Positions 27,605 through 36,474 are shown, numbered from the stretch's first letter. The stretch: 64,000 nt of DNA from Streptomyces noursei ATCC 11455 (GCF_001704275.1 NZ_CP011533.1:4092001-4156000); one strand, 5' to 3'. Numbers and translations: made by a program. The notes: generated from the sequence alone by a model not told the origin.

Positions 27605-29905
27605 TCAGGACAGCGTCTGGCCCGGATAGACCGAGATCCCCGTCTGCTCGCGCGGGGCGAACGGCGCGCCCCGGTCGCCGGTGCCGTGGTAGACGTACGC
27701 GTCGCCGCCCGACGAGGTGACCAGGAGGTCGGCCTTGCCGTCGCTGTTCGCGTCACCGATGCCGATCATCTGGGTGTACCCGCCCCAGCCGCCGCCGATC
27801 TTCACCCGGCCCTCGAAGTTGCCGTCGCCCTTGCCCGGGTACAACCACAGCACCCCGCTCTTGTCGCGGGCCACCACGTCGCCCGCGGGCCCGCCGGCCA
27901 CGTCGCCGACCGAGGTGATCCGGTCGTAGACGTTCCAGCCACCGCCGATCTTCACCCGGGGGGCGAACGGCGCCTTCCAGCTGCCGGTGCCCTTGTAGAG
28001 CCAGAGCACCCCGGCGGAGTCACGGGCCAGCAGGTCGCCGCGGCCGTCGCCGTCGACGTCGCCTCCGCCGGTGAGCTGGGTGTAGTCGCCCCAGCCGGCG
28101 CCGATCCGGACGCGGCCGTCGAAGTTGCCGTCGCCCTTGCCCAGGTACAGCCACAGCACGCCGGCCTTGTCCCGGGCGACCAGGTCGCCGTGGACCGCTC
28201 CGGCGACGTTCCCGACGGCCGTGACCTGGTCGTAGATGTCCCAGCCGCCGCCTATCCGGGCCGCGTCCCGGCCCTTGAGCCGTGCGTCCTCGGGGTCGCG
28301 GTAGGTGTCCTGGCGCTCCATGTCCCCCCAGCTGTTGCGGAGCAGCAGGTCCGGCGTGCCGTTGTCGTCGTAGTCGTGCGGGGCGGGCCGGCGCGTCACC
28401 GTGAAGGTGCCGCCGGCGTCGAGGACCGGGCCGATGCCGTTGCGCGGCTTGGCCGTCAGCTTCCAGGTGTAACCGCCGTTGGGGGCGGCCCGGTCGGGGG
28501 CGTAGGAGGGGCCGAGCAGGCCGTCCCAGTCCAGGTCCACCCAGGTCGGGCCCTTGTCCTCCCACTTGGCGGGGTCGATCCGGAGCTCGAACTCCCGGGT
28601 GGCGCCGGAGGCGGTGTGGCGCAGGGTGACGGTCACGTCGGCGTTGCCGTGCGACAGCTGCCAACGCGGCCGCCAGTGGCCCTTGTCCAGTTCGGCCACG
28701 GCCGGGGCCTCGGTCCCGACCAGGGTGAGGCCGGTCCGCTCGCCGGTGCTCGCCATCAGCTTGGCGACGGGGGCGCCGTCGGCCCCGGGGGAGACGCGGT
28801 AGAGCCCCTCCCCGTTCTCCACCGTGCCGCCCATCACCAGCAGGTCGCCGTCCGGGGTGGGCGCGGCGGAGCTGGCGTGCTCCAGGAGCGTGCGGGGGGT
28901 GCCGCCACCGATCGGTACGGCGCGGATCCGCCCGTCCGCCCCGGTGTAGGTGGTGCCCTCGTTGAGCTGCCAGCTGTTCCCGTACAGCGCCCAGTCGCCC
29001 ACCAGGCCGACCAGCGGGCCGACGACATGGTTGAGGTCCATGCTCCAGCGCTTGTGGTCCCCGCCGAGCTCCATGGTGCGCAACGACGACTCGCCGTCGA
29101 GCATGAACAGGCCGCCGGCGAGCGCCAGGTGCGTGCTGGACAGTGCGGTCCGGGAGGTGTAGCCGCCGACCATGCCGTGGTCGGTGTCGACCGTGGCGGC
29201 GGCCAGGTCGGCCACCGCGTAGTCGTACATGCCCCGGTCGTCCACGCCGGGCGCCGTCGTCGAGTAGCGCAGCACGGCACGGTCGCCGAGGCCCGACTCC
29301 AGGTCGACCTCCCGCGTCCTGTCGGGCAGTCCGGTGATCACCCGGTCGGTCACCGTCCCGCCCGTGGCCTGCAGGACGTGCGCCCGCACGGTGCCCTTGT
29401 CCTTGTCCCGCTCGTACGCCAGGACCCGCGATCCCACGGTGCCCAGGTAGAAGTAGCCGTACGTGGTGAGGTCGACGAGAGTGGACGACCCGGTGGTCAT
29501 GTCCCGCAGGGTGATCTTGCGGGAGGCGCCCATGACCGGGTTGTCGCCGAGGGCCACGACGTCGGACGCGGTGCCGTGCTCCGTGTCGTACCGGGACGTG
29601 GGGTCGTCCTGGGCCAGCTTCGTCGTCACGCCGTCCGCGTACCGCGTCCACAGCACGTGGTGCTGGGCGTCGACGGAGAGGAAGCCGGTGCGGCCCGCGC
29701 TCACGATCTGGGAACCGGCGGCGATCTTCAGCGTCCGGGCGGGGGCTTCGGTGCTCGCGGAGGCGGCGGGGGCGGCGACGGCGGGCGCGACGAACGGACC
29801 GGCGGTGACCGCCAGGGCCAGTGCGACGGCAGTGGTCACCAGCCGGCGCGAACGGCCGGCCGGCCCCTGGGTGCGCGGGCGACGAGGTACGGCGGAACGG
29901 GGCAT
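27605..29905 (-). CDS. Secreted FG-GAP/VCBS-repeat protein
   Basis: A 766-residue exported protein. A signal peptide with a twin-arginine-containing n-region (about residues 1-45) is followed by a beta-rich region of about 480 residues. The C-terminal 240 residues hold tandem FG-GAP/VCBS-type repeats: GVLWLY is seen three times, with GDGNF, IGGGWG and DANSDGKADLL calcium-site-like Asp motifs. Such beta-propellers usually bind carbohydrates or proteins outside the cell. AGGAGGG just before ATG 29905 supports the start. No catalytic domain was recognised. Confidence 0.88.
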   Translation of the reverse strand: MPRSAVPRRPRTQGPAGRSRRLVTTAVALALAVTAGPFVAPAVAAPAASASTEAPARTLKIAAGSQIVSAGRTGFLSVDAQHHVLWTRYADGVTTKLAQDDPTSRYDTEHGTASDVVALGDNPVMGASRKITLRDMTTGSSTLVDLTTYGYFYLGTVGSRVLAYERDKDKGTVRAHVLQATGGTVTDRVITGLPDRTREVDLESGLGDRAVLRYSTTAPGVDDRGMYDYAVADLAAATVDTDHGMVGGYTSRTALSSTHLALAGGLFMLDGESSLRTMELGGDHKRWSMDLNHVVGPLVGLVGDWALYGNSWQLNEGTTYTGADGRIRAVPIGGGTPRTLLEHASSAAPTPDGDLLVMGGTVENGEGLYRVSPGADGAPVAKLMASTGERTGLTLVGTEAPAVAELDKGHWRPRWQLSHGNADVTVTLRHTASGATREFELRIDPAKWEDKGPTWVDLDWDGLLGPSYAPDRAAPNGGYTWKLTAKPRNGIGPVLDAGGTFTVTRRPAPHDYDDNGTPDLLLRNSWGDMERQDTYRDPEDARLKGRDAARIGGGWDIYDQVTAVGNVAGAVHGDLVARDKAGVLWLYLGKGDGNFDGRVRIGAGWGDYTQLTGGGDVDGDGRGDLLARDSAGVLWLYKGTGSWKAPFAPRVKIGGGWNVYDRITSVGDVAGGPAGDVVARDKSGVLWLYPGKGDGNFEGRVKIGGGWGGYTQMIGIGDANSDGKADLLVTSSGGDAYVYHGTGDRGAPFAPREQTGISVYPGQTLS

Positions 29906-30150
29906 CTGCCCTCCTGGCAAGGCGCGTGCGGGCCGGAGGGCGGCCGGAAGGAAGCGAATCCCCCCGAGCCGACGGAATGCGCTCCCCCCTGCTGATTCGC
30001 ACAAATCCTACCAACAGGTAGTTCCGGCGCGCTTGCCCTTTTCCGTGCACCGCCCCGGGGTTTGCGGCACTGGCGCACCGCGCCGCGCCGCCACCGCCGA
30101 TCCGGGCCGCGCCCCGGCTCCGACGTCGGGCCTCCGCCCTCCGGTGCTCG

Positions 30151-30873
30151 TCAGACCCTCGACGCCACCGGCGCGTCCAGCGCCGCCCGCCACTCCCGTA
30201 CGGCTGCCGCGGCCACCGGCGCGGACCACCCTCCGGGGCGGGCCGCGCCACCGATGTGGAACGCGTCGAGCCCGGCCGCCCGCAGCTCCGGCAGGTGGTC
30301 GAGCCGGAGCCCGCCGCCCACCAGGATCCGCGGTGCGTACCCGGGCTCGCCCGCCGCGGTGCGCGCCTGCTCGGCGACCAGCGTCGCCAGCCCCGCGTCG
30401 ACGCCGTCCGCGGAACCGGCGGTCAGGTAGGTGTCGAGCCCGGCCGCCCCGGCGGAGCCCGCCAGTTCCTTGCGGAGCGCGTCCCGGTCGGCGGCCCGGT
30501 CGACGGCCCGGTGGAACGTCCACCGGCATCCGTCGATCACCTCGGTCAGCGCCTTCACCGCCGCGAGGTCCGGCCGCCCCTGCGGCGTCAGGAAGCCCAG
30601 CACGAACTCCTCGGCGCCCTCCGCGCGCAGCGCCCGCGCCTGTGCGCACAGCGCGCCCACGTCGCCCGCGGCGAAGCCGTCGGCGGCGCGCAGCATCACC
30701 CGCAGCGGAATGTCGACGGCCGCCCGGATCGCGGCGAACGTGGCGCGCGGCGGCGTCAGCCCGTCCGCCGCCATGTCCGCGACCAGTTCCAGGCGGTCGG
30801 CACCGCCGGCCTGCGCGGCGACCGCGTCCTCGGGACCGAGCGCGATCACCTCCAGGAGCGCGCGCTGATTCAT
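30151..30873 (-). CDS. cutC: CutC family protein (copper homeostasis)
   Basis: A 240-residue TIM-barrel protein. It opens LLEVIALGPEDAVAAQAGGADRLEL, the CutC signature, followed by DGLTPP, VMLRAADGF, LGFLTPQGRPD and FHRAVDRAADRDAL, ending with ILVGGGLRLDHL. CutC was named for copper tolerance, but direct copper chemistry is not established. The ATG at 30873 gives the family length. Transcribed away from the TGDHS-motif module. Confidence 0.93.
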   Translation of the reverse strand: MNQRALLEVIALGPEDAVAAQAGGADRLELVADMAADGLTPPRATFAAIRAAVDIPLRVMLRAADGFAAGDVGALCAQARALRAEGAEEFVLGFLTPQGRPDLAAVKALTEVIDGCRWTFHRAVDRAADRDALRKELAGSAGAAGLDTYLTAGSADGVDAGLATLVAEQARTAAGEPGYAPRILVGGGLRLDHLPELRAAGLDAFHIGGAARPGGWSAPVAAAAVREWRAALDAPVASRV

Positions 30874-31203
30874 ACGACCCAACCTTCCGATGACGAGCGA
30901 CGTGGCGAGAGCGCGCGGGACGTGCGGCCGGAGCGGCGCCGCGCGCTGTCGCCGCGGCCCACCGTCCCGCCCTCGCATCCCACACAGGTCTAGTCCAATA
31001 CCCAGCCTAAGCGCTCCCCGACCACCACACCGCCATCCGCCCCGCGACGCGGCCCGAATCCACCCGCACCCCTCCCCCCTCACCGCCCCGAAACCACCCG
31101 ATGATGCGAGTGTGGATCACCCCTCACATGGGTAACACGCCCTTCCCATAAGGGTGTTGCCACACCATCACGCCCACCCATGGCCCCAGCACGGAGGAAC
31201 CGG
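30874..31203. other. Divergent upstream region of cutC and the TGDHS module
   Basis: About 330 bp with no supported gene. The part near the module is relatively AT-rich and contains an imperfect hairpin, AACACGCCCTT (31134-31144) with AAGGGTGTT (31150-31158), with a two-base bulge. GGAGGAA at 31192-31198 is a normal ribosome site for ATG 31204. Confidence 0.45.
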
Positions 31204-31695
31204 ATGCCCGACCTCGCGACCGTCTCAGCCGAAATAGCGCCCTATCTCGCCCTGGCGGCCAACAGCCTGGGCACCTCCGTCCTCACCGCCGCCCAGGACC
31301 GGATCGCCGAACACACCGTGACCGCCGGCTAGGGCTTCTTCCGCCGCCTGCTGCACCGCCGCGACAACACCACGGCCCCCCTCGACGACCCGAGCGGCAC
31401 CACCCGGCCACCCCTCGACACCACCCGCGCCGACGCCCTCGACCACCTGCTGGCCACCCTCGACGACCACGACCGCCAACTGCTCGCCGACGCCCTCACC
31501 GCCTGGCTGAACGCCCCCGACGCCGACCGCGACGCCGCCGGCTTCCGCCACCACGTCGACCGGCTCGCCGCGTCCACCGGCCCGCGGACCGTCCACCACC
31601 ACGTCACCGCGACCGGCGACCACTCCCTCGCCGCCGGCGAGATCCACGGCACCATCACCATGGGAGGCGCCCCCCGCCCCCGGGACGACGCATGA
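31204..31695 (+). pseudogene. Amber-interrupted gene for a TGDHS-motif protein
   Basis: Reading from ATG 31204 (GGAGGAA at 31192-31198) the frame codes 42 residues, meets TAG at 31330-31332, then continues open for another 120 codons to TGA 31693-31695. The frame is consistent on both sides of the TAG: an amphipathic N-terminal helix region (IAPYLALAANSLGTSVL), then GFFRRLLHRR, a helical middle and a C-terminal HHHVTATGDHSLAAGEI motif. One G-to-A change of a TGG codon would create the TAG. The stop overlaps the next ATG (31692). Restored length is about 163 residues. It may be a fresh nonsense mutation, a sequencing error, or a recoded or restarted gene. Confidence 0.75.
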
Positions 31696-32423
31696 CCCCC
31701 CGGAGACCGCCCCGGCCCGAGCCGGAGCACCTCCACAACGAGGCCACCGCGACCGGCGACCACTCCATCGCCGCCGGCAACATCCGGAACGTCGTCATCC
31801 GCTGGGCCCTCCAACACCCCAGCGCCCGCTGGCTGCCCCTGCTCCTGGCCTGCGCCGCCCTGGTCGTCACCGGCACCACCTGGCCGGACGGCCCGGCCTC
31901 CCAGTACGTCCTCTGGGGCGCGCTGGTCGCCGTCGCCCTCGGCACCGCCGCCGCCCGCGTCCTCGTCCAGCGGCCCCGCGACGCCCGGATCGTGGCCACG
32001 CTCTCCCTCGTCTCCGTCCTGGCCACCGTCGGCGCCTGGCTGGCCTTCCGGGACGTCGCCACCCACGGCGAGATCGACGCCACGGGCAAGATCACCTCGA
32101 AAGCGCCGGACCTCGTCGACGGCGCCCCCCTCACCCTGACCCTGCGCGTCTCCCCCGGGGAAGCCCGCGACGCCCTCCGCCTCACCCTGGCCATCGACGA
32201 CCACGACCCCACCGCCCCGGCCTGCCGCCCGGTCTCCTCCGTCGCCCTCACCTCGCCGCCCTACGGGGGCGCCGCCACACCGGCGGCCATCCACGACGGC
32301 GGCACCTTCGACATCCCCGTCGACCCCCAGGCCCGCACCGTGCGCATCGACCTCACCCTCCACACCGACCACGGCTGCCGCATGGACGTCACCACGACGG
32401 AGGCCACACTCCACGACACCTGA
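31692..32423 (+). CDS. Membrane protein with N-terminal TGDHS motif and extracytoplasmic domain
   Basis: A 243-residue protein of unknown family. Residues 18-34 carry ATATGDHSIAAGNIRN, the same motif as the end of the upstream gene. Three hydrophobic segments (about residues 48-64, 71-90 and 101-116) follow. Residues 120-243 form a probable beta-sandwich domain outside the membrane (APLTLTLRVSPGEA, two Cys). The ATG overlaps the upstream stop, so the two are translationally coupled. A partner protein to the upstream gene and to the lipoprotein that follows is inferred from the arrangement only. Confidence 0.7.
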   Translation: MTPRRPPRPEPEHLHNEATATGDHSIAAGNIRNVVIRWALQHPSARWLPLLLACAALVVTGTTWPDGPASQYVLWGALVAVALGTAAARVLVQRPRDARIVATLSLVSVLATVGAWLAFRDVATHGEIDATGKITSKAPDLVDGAPLTLTLRVSPGEARDALRLTLAIDDHDPTAPACRPVSSVALTSPPYGGAATPAAIHDGGTFDIPVDPQARTVRIDLTLHTDHGCRMDVTTTEATLHDT

Positions 32424-32493
32424 CCCGCACCGCCCGCGGCGGAAGAACACACCACCCCGCACCCGGCGACGAAAGTGACAGAAAACGGGGACC

Positions 32494-33351
32494 ATGACCA
32501 CACGCATCACCAGAACCGCGGCCCTGCTCGCACTCGCCACGCTCACCGCGACCGCCTGCGGAACGAACCAGCCACCCTCCCTCTTCACCAAAGGACAGGT
32601 CTCGGTCGGCGTGAAGAGCGACCAACCCGGCACCAGCTATCTCGACGGCTACGACTTCAACGGCTTCGACATCACCGTCGCCAGGCAACTCCTCAAGAAA
32701 CTCGGCACCGAACCCAATTTCGCCGCCGTACCCTCCGAACGCCGCACCACCGCGGTCACCGAAGGACGCCAGGACCTGGTCATCGCGACCTTCTCCATCA
32801 CCGACGAACGCAGCGCGAAAGTCGACTTCGTCGGCCCCTACGCCACCACCCCCCAAGGCGTCATGGTCCGCGCGGACGACCACCGCATCAACAACCTCTC
32901 CGACCTCCGCGGCAAATCCGTCTGCGCATGGTCAGGCACCACCTCCGGCACCGCGCTGCAGAAGATCCCGGGACTCGTCTTCTCCGGGAAGACCACCGCC
33001 GACGGCTGCGTCCGCGCCCTGGAGAACCACCAGGTCGACGCGGTCTCCACCGACACGCTGATCCTCTACGGATTCGCACAGAGCAAGCAGTACCCCAACC
33101 TCAAGGTCGTCCCCGGCATCGACATCGATTCCACCAACCGCTACGGAATCGCCATGCCAAAAGGCCACCGGGAAGACTGCTACAAACTCCGGGACGCCCT
33201 CCGCGACTACCTCAACAGCAGCGACTGGAAAAGGGACTTCACCACCGAACTCCACGCCGTACCCGACGCCGACGCCCACTGGGAAGCGCACTACAAACCC
33301 AACGCGGACGACCTCGACAAATACTCCTGCCGCGACAAGTCGGCCCCCTGA
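32494..33351 (+). CDS. Orphan solute-binding lipoprotein (amino-acid ABC type)
   Basis: A 285-residue family-3 solute-binding protein, lipid-anchored at Cys22 (lipobox ATAC). It shows the characteristic GYDFNGFDITVARQLLKKLG opening, RTTAVTEGRQDLVIATFSIT and VDFVGPYATTPQGVM. No permease or ATPase is next to it, so it may act as a ligand sensor or feed a distant transporter. Codon use is a little less GC-rich than its neighbours (AAA, GAA and AAT are frequent). It follows the TGDHS membrane gene after 70 bp on the same strand. Confidence 0.9.
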   Translation: MTTRITRTAALLALATLTATACGTNQPPSLFTKGQVSVGVKSDQPGTSYLDGYDFNGFDITVARQLLKKLGTEPNFAAVPSERRTTAVTEGRQDLVIATFSITDERSAKVDFVGPYATTPQGVMVRADDHRINNLSDLRGKSVCAWSGTTSGTALQKIPGLVFSGKTTADGCVRALENHQVDAVSTDTLILYGFAQSKQYPNLKVVPGIDIDSTNRYGIAMPKGHREDCYKLRDALRDYLNSSDWKRDFTTELHAVPDADAHWEAHYKPNADDLDKYSCRDKSAP

Positions 33352-33368
33352 CCCGGCACAATGACGCC

Positions 33369-34025
33369 ATGACCGAGTCCCGCCCCGACCTGGCCGCCCG
33401 CTGGGCCGCCACCGTGGCCCAGGCCCGCGGCACCCAGGAAGGCCCCGACCCCGCCCCGTACGCCGCCAACCTCCTCCGCCGCTGGGCCGAGCCACAGCGC
33501 CACTACCACACCACCGACCACCTCACCGCCGTCCTCGACCGGATCGACGAACTCGCCGCGCACGCCGAGGACCTGCCCGCCGTCCAACTGGCGGCCTGGT
33601 TCCACGACGCGGTGTACCGGCCCGACCGCTCCGAGAACGAGGAACGCAGCGCCGCCCTCGCCGAACGCGCCCTCCCCGAACTGGGCATCGCCGCCCCGCG
33701 CACGGCCGAGGTCGCCCGCCTCGTCCGGCTCACCGTCACCCACGACCCGGCCCCCGACGACCGCAACGGCGCCGTCCTGTGCGACGCCGACCTGGCCGTC
33801 CTGGCCGGCTCCCCCGACGCCTACGCCGACTACGCCGCCGCGGTCCGCGCCGAGTACGCCTTCGTCCCCGACCCGGACTTCCGGGCCGGCCGCGCCGCCG
33901 TCCTCCGCCAACTCCTCGCGCTCCCCCGGCTGTTCATGACCGCACAGGCACACGACCGCTGGGAGACCGCGGCCCGCCACAACCTCTCCACGGAACTCAC
34001 CCTCCTGGAGGGCGGCGGCGCCTGA
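33369..34025 (+). CDS. HD-domain metal-dependent phosphohydrolase
   Basis: A 218-residue protein of the predicted HD superfamily. RHYHTTDHLTAVLDRIDEL is followed by AAWFHDAVYRP (the HD pair) and LTVTHDPAPDDRNGAVLCDADLAVL with the distal Asp. The C-terminus (FMTAQAHDRWETAARHNL) is typical of the COG4339-type group. The substrate is unknown; nucleotide hydrolysis is the general expectation. ATG 33369 was chosen over the ATG at 33361, which is in another frame. It follows the lipoprotein gene at 17 bp. Confidence 0.88.
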   Translation: MTESRPDLAARWAATVAQARGTQEGPDPAPYAANLLRRWAEPQRHYHTTDHLTAVLDRIDELAAHAEDLPAVQLAAWFHDAVYRPDRSENEERSAALAERALPELGIAAPRTAEVARLVRLTVTHDPAPDDRNGAVLCDADLAVLAGSPDAYADYAAAVRAEYAFVPDPDFRAGRAAVLRQLLALPRLFMTAQAHDRWETAARHNLSTELTLLEGGGA

Positions 34026-34123
34026 ACGGGCCCGACCGGGAGCAGCACACACCGTCACCGCCGGCGAACCGCCCCACCGCCCCACCGGCGAACCGTCCGC
34101 CACGTGGCGAACGACACCCCTCG

Positions 34124-34153
34124 ACGCGGGAATGACGGCACCCATTCCCGCGT
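34124..34153 (+). promoter_or_regulatory. Perfect 11-bp inverted repeat at the exporter start
   Basis: ACGCGGGAATG (34124-34134) and CATTCCCGCGT (34143-34153) are perfect inverted arms with an 8-nt loop. The left arm contains the ATG at 34132 and the weak GCGGGA ribosome site. In RNA this would hide that start; as DNA it could be an operator. If translation instead begins at ATG 34165, the hairpin is in the leader 12 nt upstream. Confidence 0.65.
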
Positions 34154-35565
34154 TCACACCTGTCATGCCAGCACCATCCGCCCCCCGTCCCCACGCCCGC
34201 CTCCCCCTCGCCGTCTACGTCCTCGGCCTGTCCGTATTCGCCCTGGGCACCAGCGAGTTCATGCTCTCCGGCATCCTCCAGCCACTCGCCCGCGATCTTC
34301 AGGTCTCCATCCCGCAAGCCGGACTGCTGGTCTCCGCCTTCGCCATCGGCATGGTCGTCGGCGCCCCCGTACTGGCCGCCGCGACGCTCCGCCTCCCCCG
34401 CCGCACCACCCTCATCGCCCTGCTCGCGATCTTCGGCCTCGGCCAGGCCGCTGGCGCCCTGGCCCCCTCCTACGCCGTCCTCTTCGCGTCCCGAGTGATC
34501 AGCGCCCTGGCCTGCGCAGGCTTCTGGGCGGTGGGCGCCGCCGTGGCCGTCTCGCTCGTCCCGGTCACCGCCCGGGCCCGCGCCATGGCCGTCATGGTCG
34601 GCGGCCTGAGCATCGCCAACATCGCCGGCGTCCCCGCCGGCGCACTCCTCGGCCAGCACGCCGGCTGGCGCTCCGCCTTCTGGGCCGTCGCCGGGCTCAC
34701 CGTGATCGGCCTCATCGGCGTCATCACCCTCGTACCGCGCACCGAGGTCCCCACCGGCGAGGACCGCCCCCAGCTCCGCCGCGAGCTGTCCATCTACAAG
34801 GACAAGCAGGTCTGGCTGGCACTGATCGCCACCGCCATGAACGGCGCCGCGGTCTTCGCCCTCTTCTCGTACCTCTCGCCGCTCCTGACCGACACCGCCG
34901 GCCTCGCCGAGAGCTGGGTCCCGACGGTGCTCGCCCTCTTCGGCGTCGGCGCGCTGATCGGCACCTTCATCGGCGGCCGGATCGCCGACGCCCACCTCTT
35001 CGGCACGCTCTTCGGCGGCATCTCGGCCTCCACCATCGTCCTCGCCGTCCTGGCGCTGACCGCACACAGCCCGATCGCCGCCGTGGCCCTCTCCCTGATG
35101 CTCGGCGTCACGGCCTTCACCACGGCCCCGGCCCTCAACGCCCGGATGTTCAACGTGGCGAACGCGGCCCCGACCCTCGCCGGCGCCACCACCACCGCCG
35201 CCTTCAACATCGGCAACACCCTCGGCCCCTGGCTGGGCGGCCTGGCCATCAGTGCCCACTGGGGCTACCCCTCGGTCGCCTGGACCGGCTCGGCCCTCGC
35301 CGCCGTCGCCGTCCTCACCACGGCCCTGGCCTACCGCCTCCACCACACGTCGACCCGCTCCCGCGTGGTCGCGGCCTCCGCACCCACGACCACCACCGAC
35401 ACCGACGCCGGCAGCCGCTCCGGCGCCAGTGCCATCGCCGACGCCGACGCCGACTCCCGCTCCAGCGCCATCGCCGACGCCGGCAGCCGCTCCAGTGCCA
35501 CCGCCGGCGACACCTTGCCCCCGGCGTCCGCCGGTCGCTCCTCGGAGGCCGCGGAGCACCACTGA
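34132..35565 (+). CDS. MFS exporter, Cmx/CmlR (chloramphenicol efflux) family
   Basis: A protein of about 477 residues with twelve predicted helices. The opening LPLAVYVLGLSVFALGTSEFMLSGIL and VSIPQAGLLVSAFAIGMVVGAP are characteristic of the actinobacterial Cmx/CmrA chloramphenicol exporters. The last 70 residues are a low-complexity tail with SRS, IADAD and TTTT repeats not normal for the family. ATG 34132 overlaps the inverted repeat and has a poor ribosome site; ATG 34165 is the alternative. Drug specificity is inferred from family resemblance. Confidence 0.88.
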   Translation: MTAPIPAFTPVMPAPSAPRPHARLPLAVYVLGLSVFALGTSEFMLSGILQPLARDLQVSIPQAGLLVSAFAIGMVVGAPVLAAATLRLPRRTTLIALLAIFGLGQAAGALAPSYAVLFASRVISALACAGFWAVGAAVAVSLVPVTARARAMAVMVGGLSIANIAGVPAGALLGQHAGWRSAFWAVAGLTVIGLIGVITLVPRTEVPTGEDRPQLRRELSIYKDKQVWLALIATAMNGAAVFALFSYLSPLLTDTAGLAESWVPTVLALFGVGALIGTFIGGRIADAHLFGTLFGGISASTIVLAVLALTAHSPIAAVALSLMLGVTAFTTAPALNARMFNVANAAPTLAGATTTAAFNIGNTLGPWLGGLAISAHWGYPSVAWTGSALAAVAVLTTALAYRLHHTSTRSRVVAASAPTTTTDTDAGSRSGASAIADADADSRSSAIADAGSRSSATAGDTLPPASAGRSSEAAEHH

Positions 35566-35690
35566 CGGCTACATGCGTCGGCAGAACGCCACTGGTGGGG
35601 CGGGGCGGGGCGGGAGGCTTGAGCAGCTCGCGGTCGCCCTGCCCCCCAGGGGCCCGGGGGGCTCCCCCGCCCCCCGCCCCGCCCCACCCC

Positions 35691-35951
35691 TCACCTCCCC
35701 TTCGGCCGCCGCAGCCCCGCCTCGGTGAGGCGGCGCACCAGCTCCTTCGAGCCGACCTCCACCGCCCCCGCCCGCACGGCGTCGTCGTACCGCTCGGCCG
35801 GGAGGTCGTAGTGGTCGCGTTCGAAGGCCCGGGGCGGCGCGCCGAGCACCGCCGCGAAGCGGTGCAGTTCGTCGAAGGACCGGTCACTCACCAGGTGTGA
35901 CCACATACGACCGTGCCCTGGCCAGATAGGCGGGTCGATGTAGATCGTCAC
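35691..35951 (-). CDS. DUF4031 family protein
   Basis: An 86-residue protein opening TIYIDPPIWPGHGRMWSHLVSD, the DUF4031 signature, with FERDHYDLPAERYDDAVRAGA and a basic C-terminus. The function is not established. GTG 35951 lies one base after the stop of the upstream gene (35953), with GGAGG in that gene's last codons, so the two are co-translated. Confidence 0.85.
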   Translation of the reverse strand: MTIYIDPPIWPGHGRMWSHLVSDRSFDELHRFAAVLGAPPRAFERDHYDLPAERYDDAVRAGAVEVGSKELVRRLTEAGLRRPKGR

Positions 35952-35952
35952 C

Positions 35953-36315
35953 TCAGCCCTCCGTCGGCGTGCGCAGCCGCCCGACGGGGGCGACGGCGAC
36001 CGCCGTCTTCGGGCACACCCAGTGCGGATCCGGTCCCAACTCCGGCTCCACATCGAGCGCATGCGGATCGCCGGAGTCCGCGCACACCGGACACAGCGGC
36101 CAGCGACCGTACCGCTCCAGCAGTGCGTCCTGGACGTCCTGCGCTATCAGTCCCGCGACGAACGAAGCGCCTTCAGGCCACTGCTCCACCCACCATCGGC
36201 GATGCGCGACCGCATTCTCGACGAGCGAGACGATCTCGGCGTCGGCTACGTCATCCGCTATCAGGTCGGCGAGCACCAGCGCCCGCGCGGCGTGCAATGC
36301 CTGTTCAAGCTCCAT
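35953..36315 (-). CDS. Hypothetical protein with C-terminal CxxC segment
   Basis: A 120-residue protein. The N-terminal 85 residues are helical (VLADLIADDVADAEIVSLVENAV, WWVEQWPEG, FVAGLIAQDVQDALLERYG). The end is a possible incomplete zinc site (CPVCADSGDPH, then a third Cys in HWVCPKT). I do not recognise the family. It is the first gene of a two-gene operon with DUF4031. Confidence 0.75.
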   Translation of the reverse strand: MELEQALHAARALVLADLIADDVADAEIVSLVENAVAHRRWWVEQWPEGASFVAGLIAQDVQDALLERYGRWPLCPVCADSGDPHALDVEPELGPDPHWVCPKTAVAVAPVGRLRTPTEG

Positions 36316-36352
36316 GACCTCATTCTCGCGCGGAGCCGCGGACCGGCCGAAG

Positions 36353-36394
36353 TTGTCCACAGGCGGCCGGGGTGGCCGTGCCGGCCTGTCCACA
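36353..36394 (+). other. Two DnaA-box-like sequences
   Basis: TTGTCCACA at 36353-36361 matches the Streptomyces DnaA box, and CTGTCCACA at 36386-36394 differs by one base. Both lie in the 130-bp gap upstream of the RpiR-type regulator. A third exact copy is at 38685-38693 before the PTS gene. Two boxes do not make an origin; they may titrate DnaA or be chance. Confidence 0.4.
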
Positions 36395-36425
36395 GGCTTC
36401 ACGGAGGGTGTTGACGCACCACCGC

Positions 36426-36474
36426 ACTGAAAATATCTTTCAGTCATGAATAGCGGAGTGAAGGAAACTTTCAT
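36426..36474 (+). promoter_or_regulatory. MurR/RpiR-type operators at the regulator start
   Basis: ACTGAAAATATCTTTCAGT (36426-36444) has perfect 7-bp arms around a 5-bp centre and ends two bases before the ATG. A second, weaker site TGAAGGAAACTTTCA lies inside the first codons (about 36459-36473). TGAAA...TTTCA palindromes are typical for RpiR/MurR regulators, so negative autoregulation is likely. Confidence 0.7.

Noticed and set aside
32494..33351. The binding lipoprotein as part of a normal glutamate importer
   Set aside because: No permease or ATPase gene flanks it, so a full transporter cannot be claimed.
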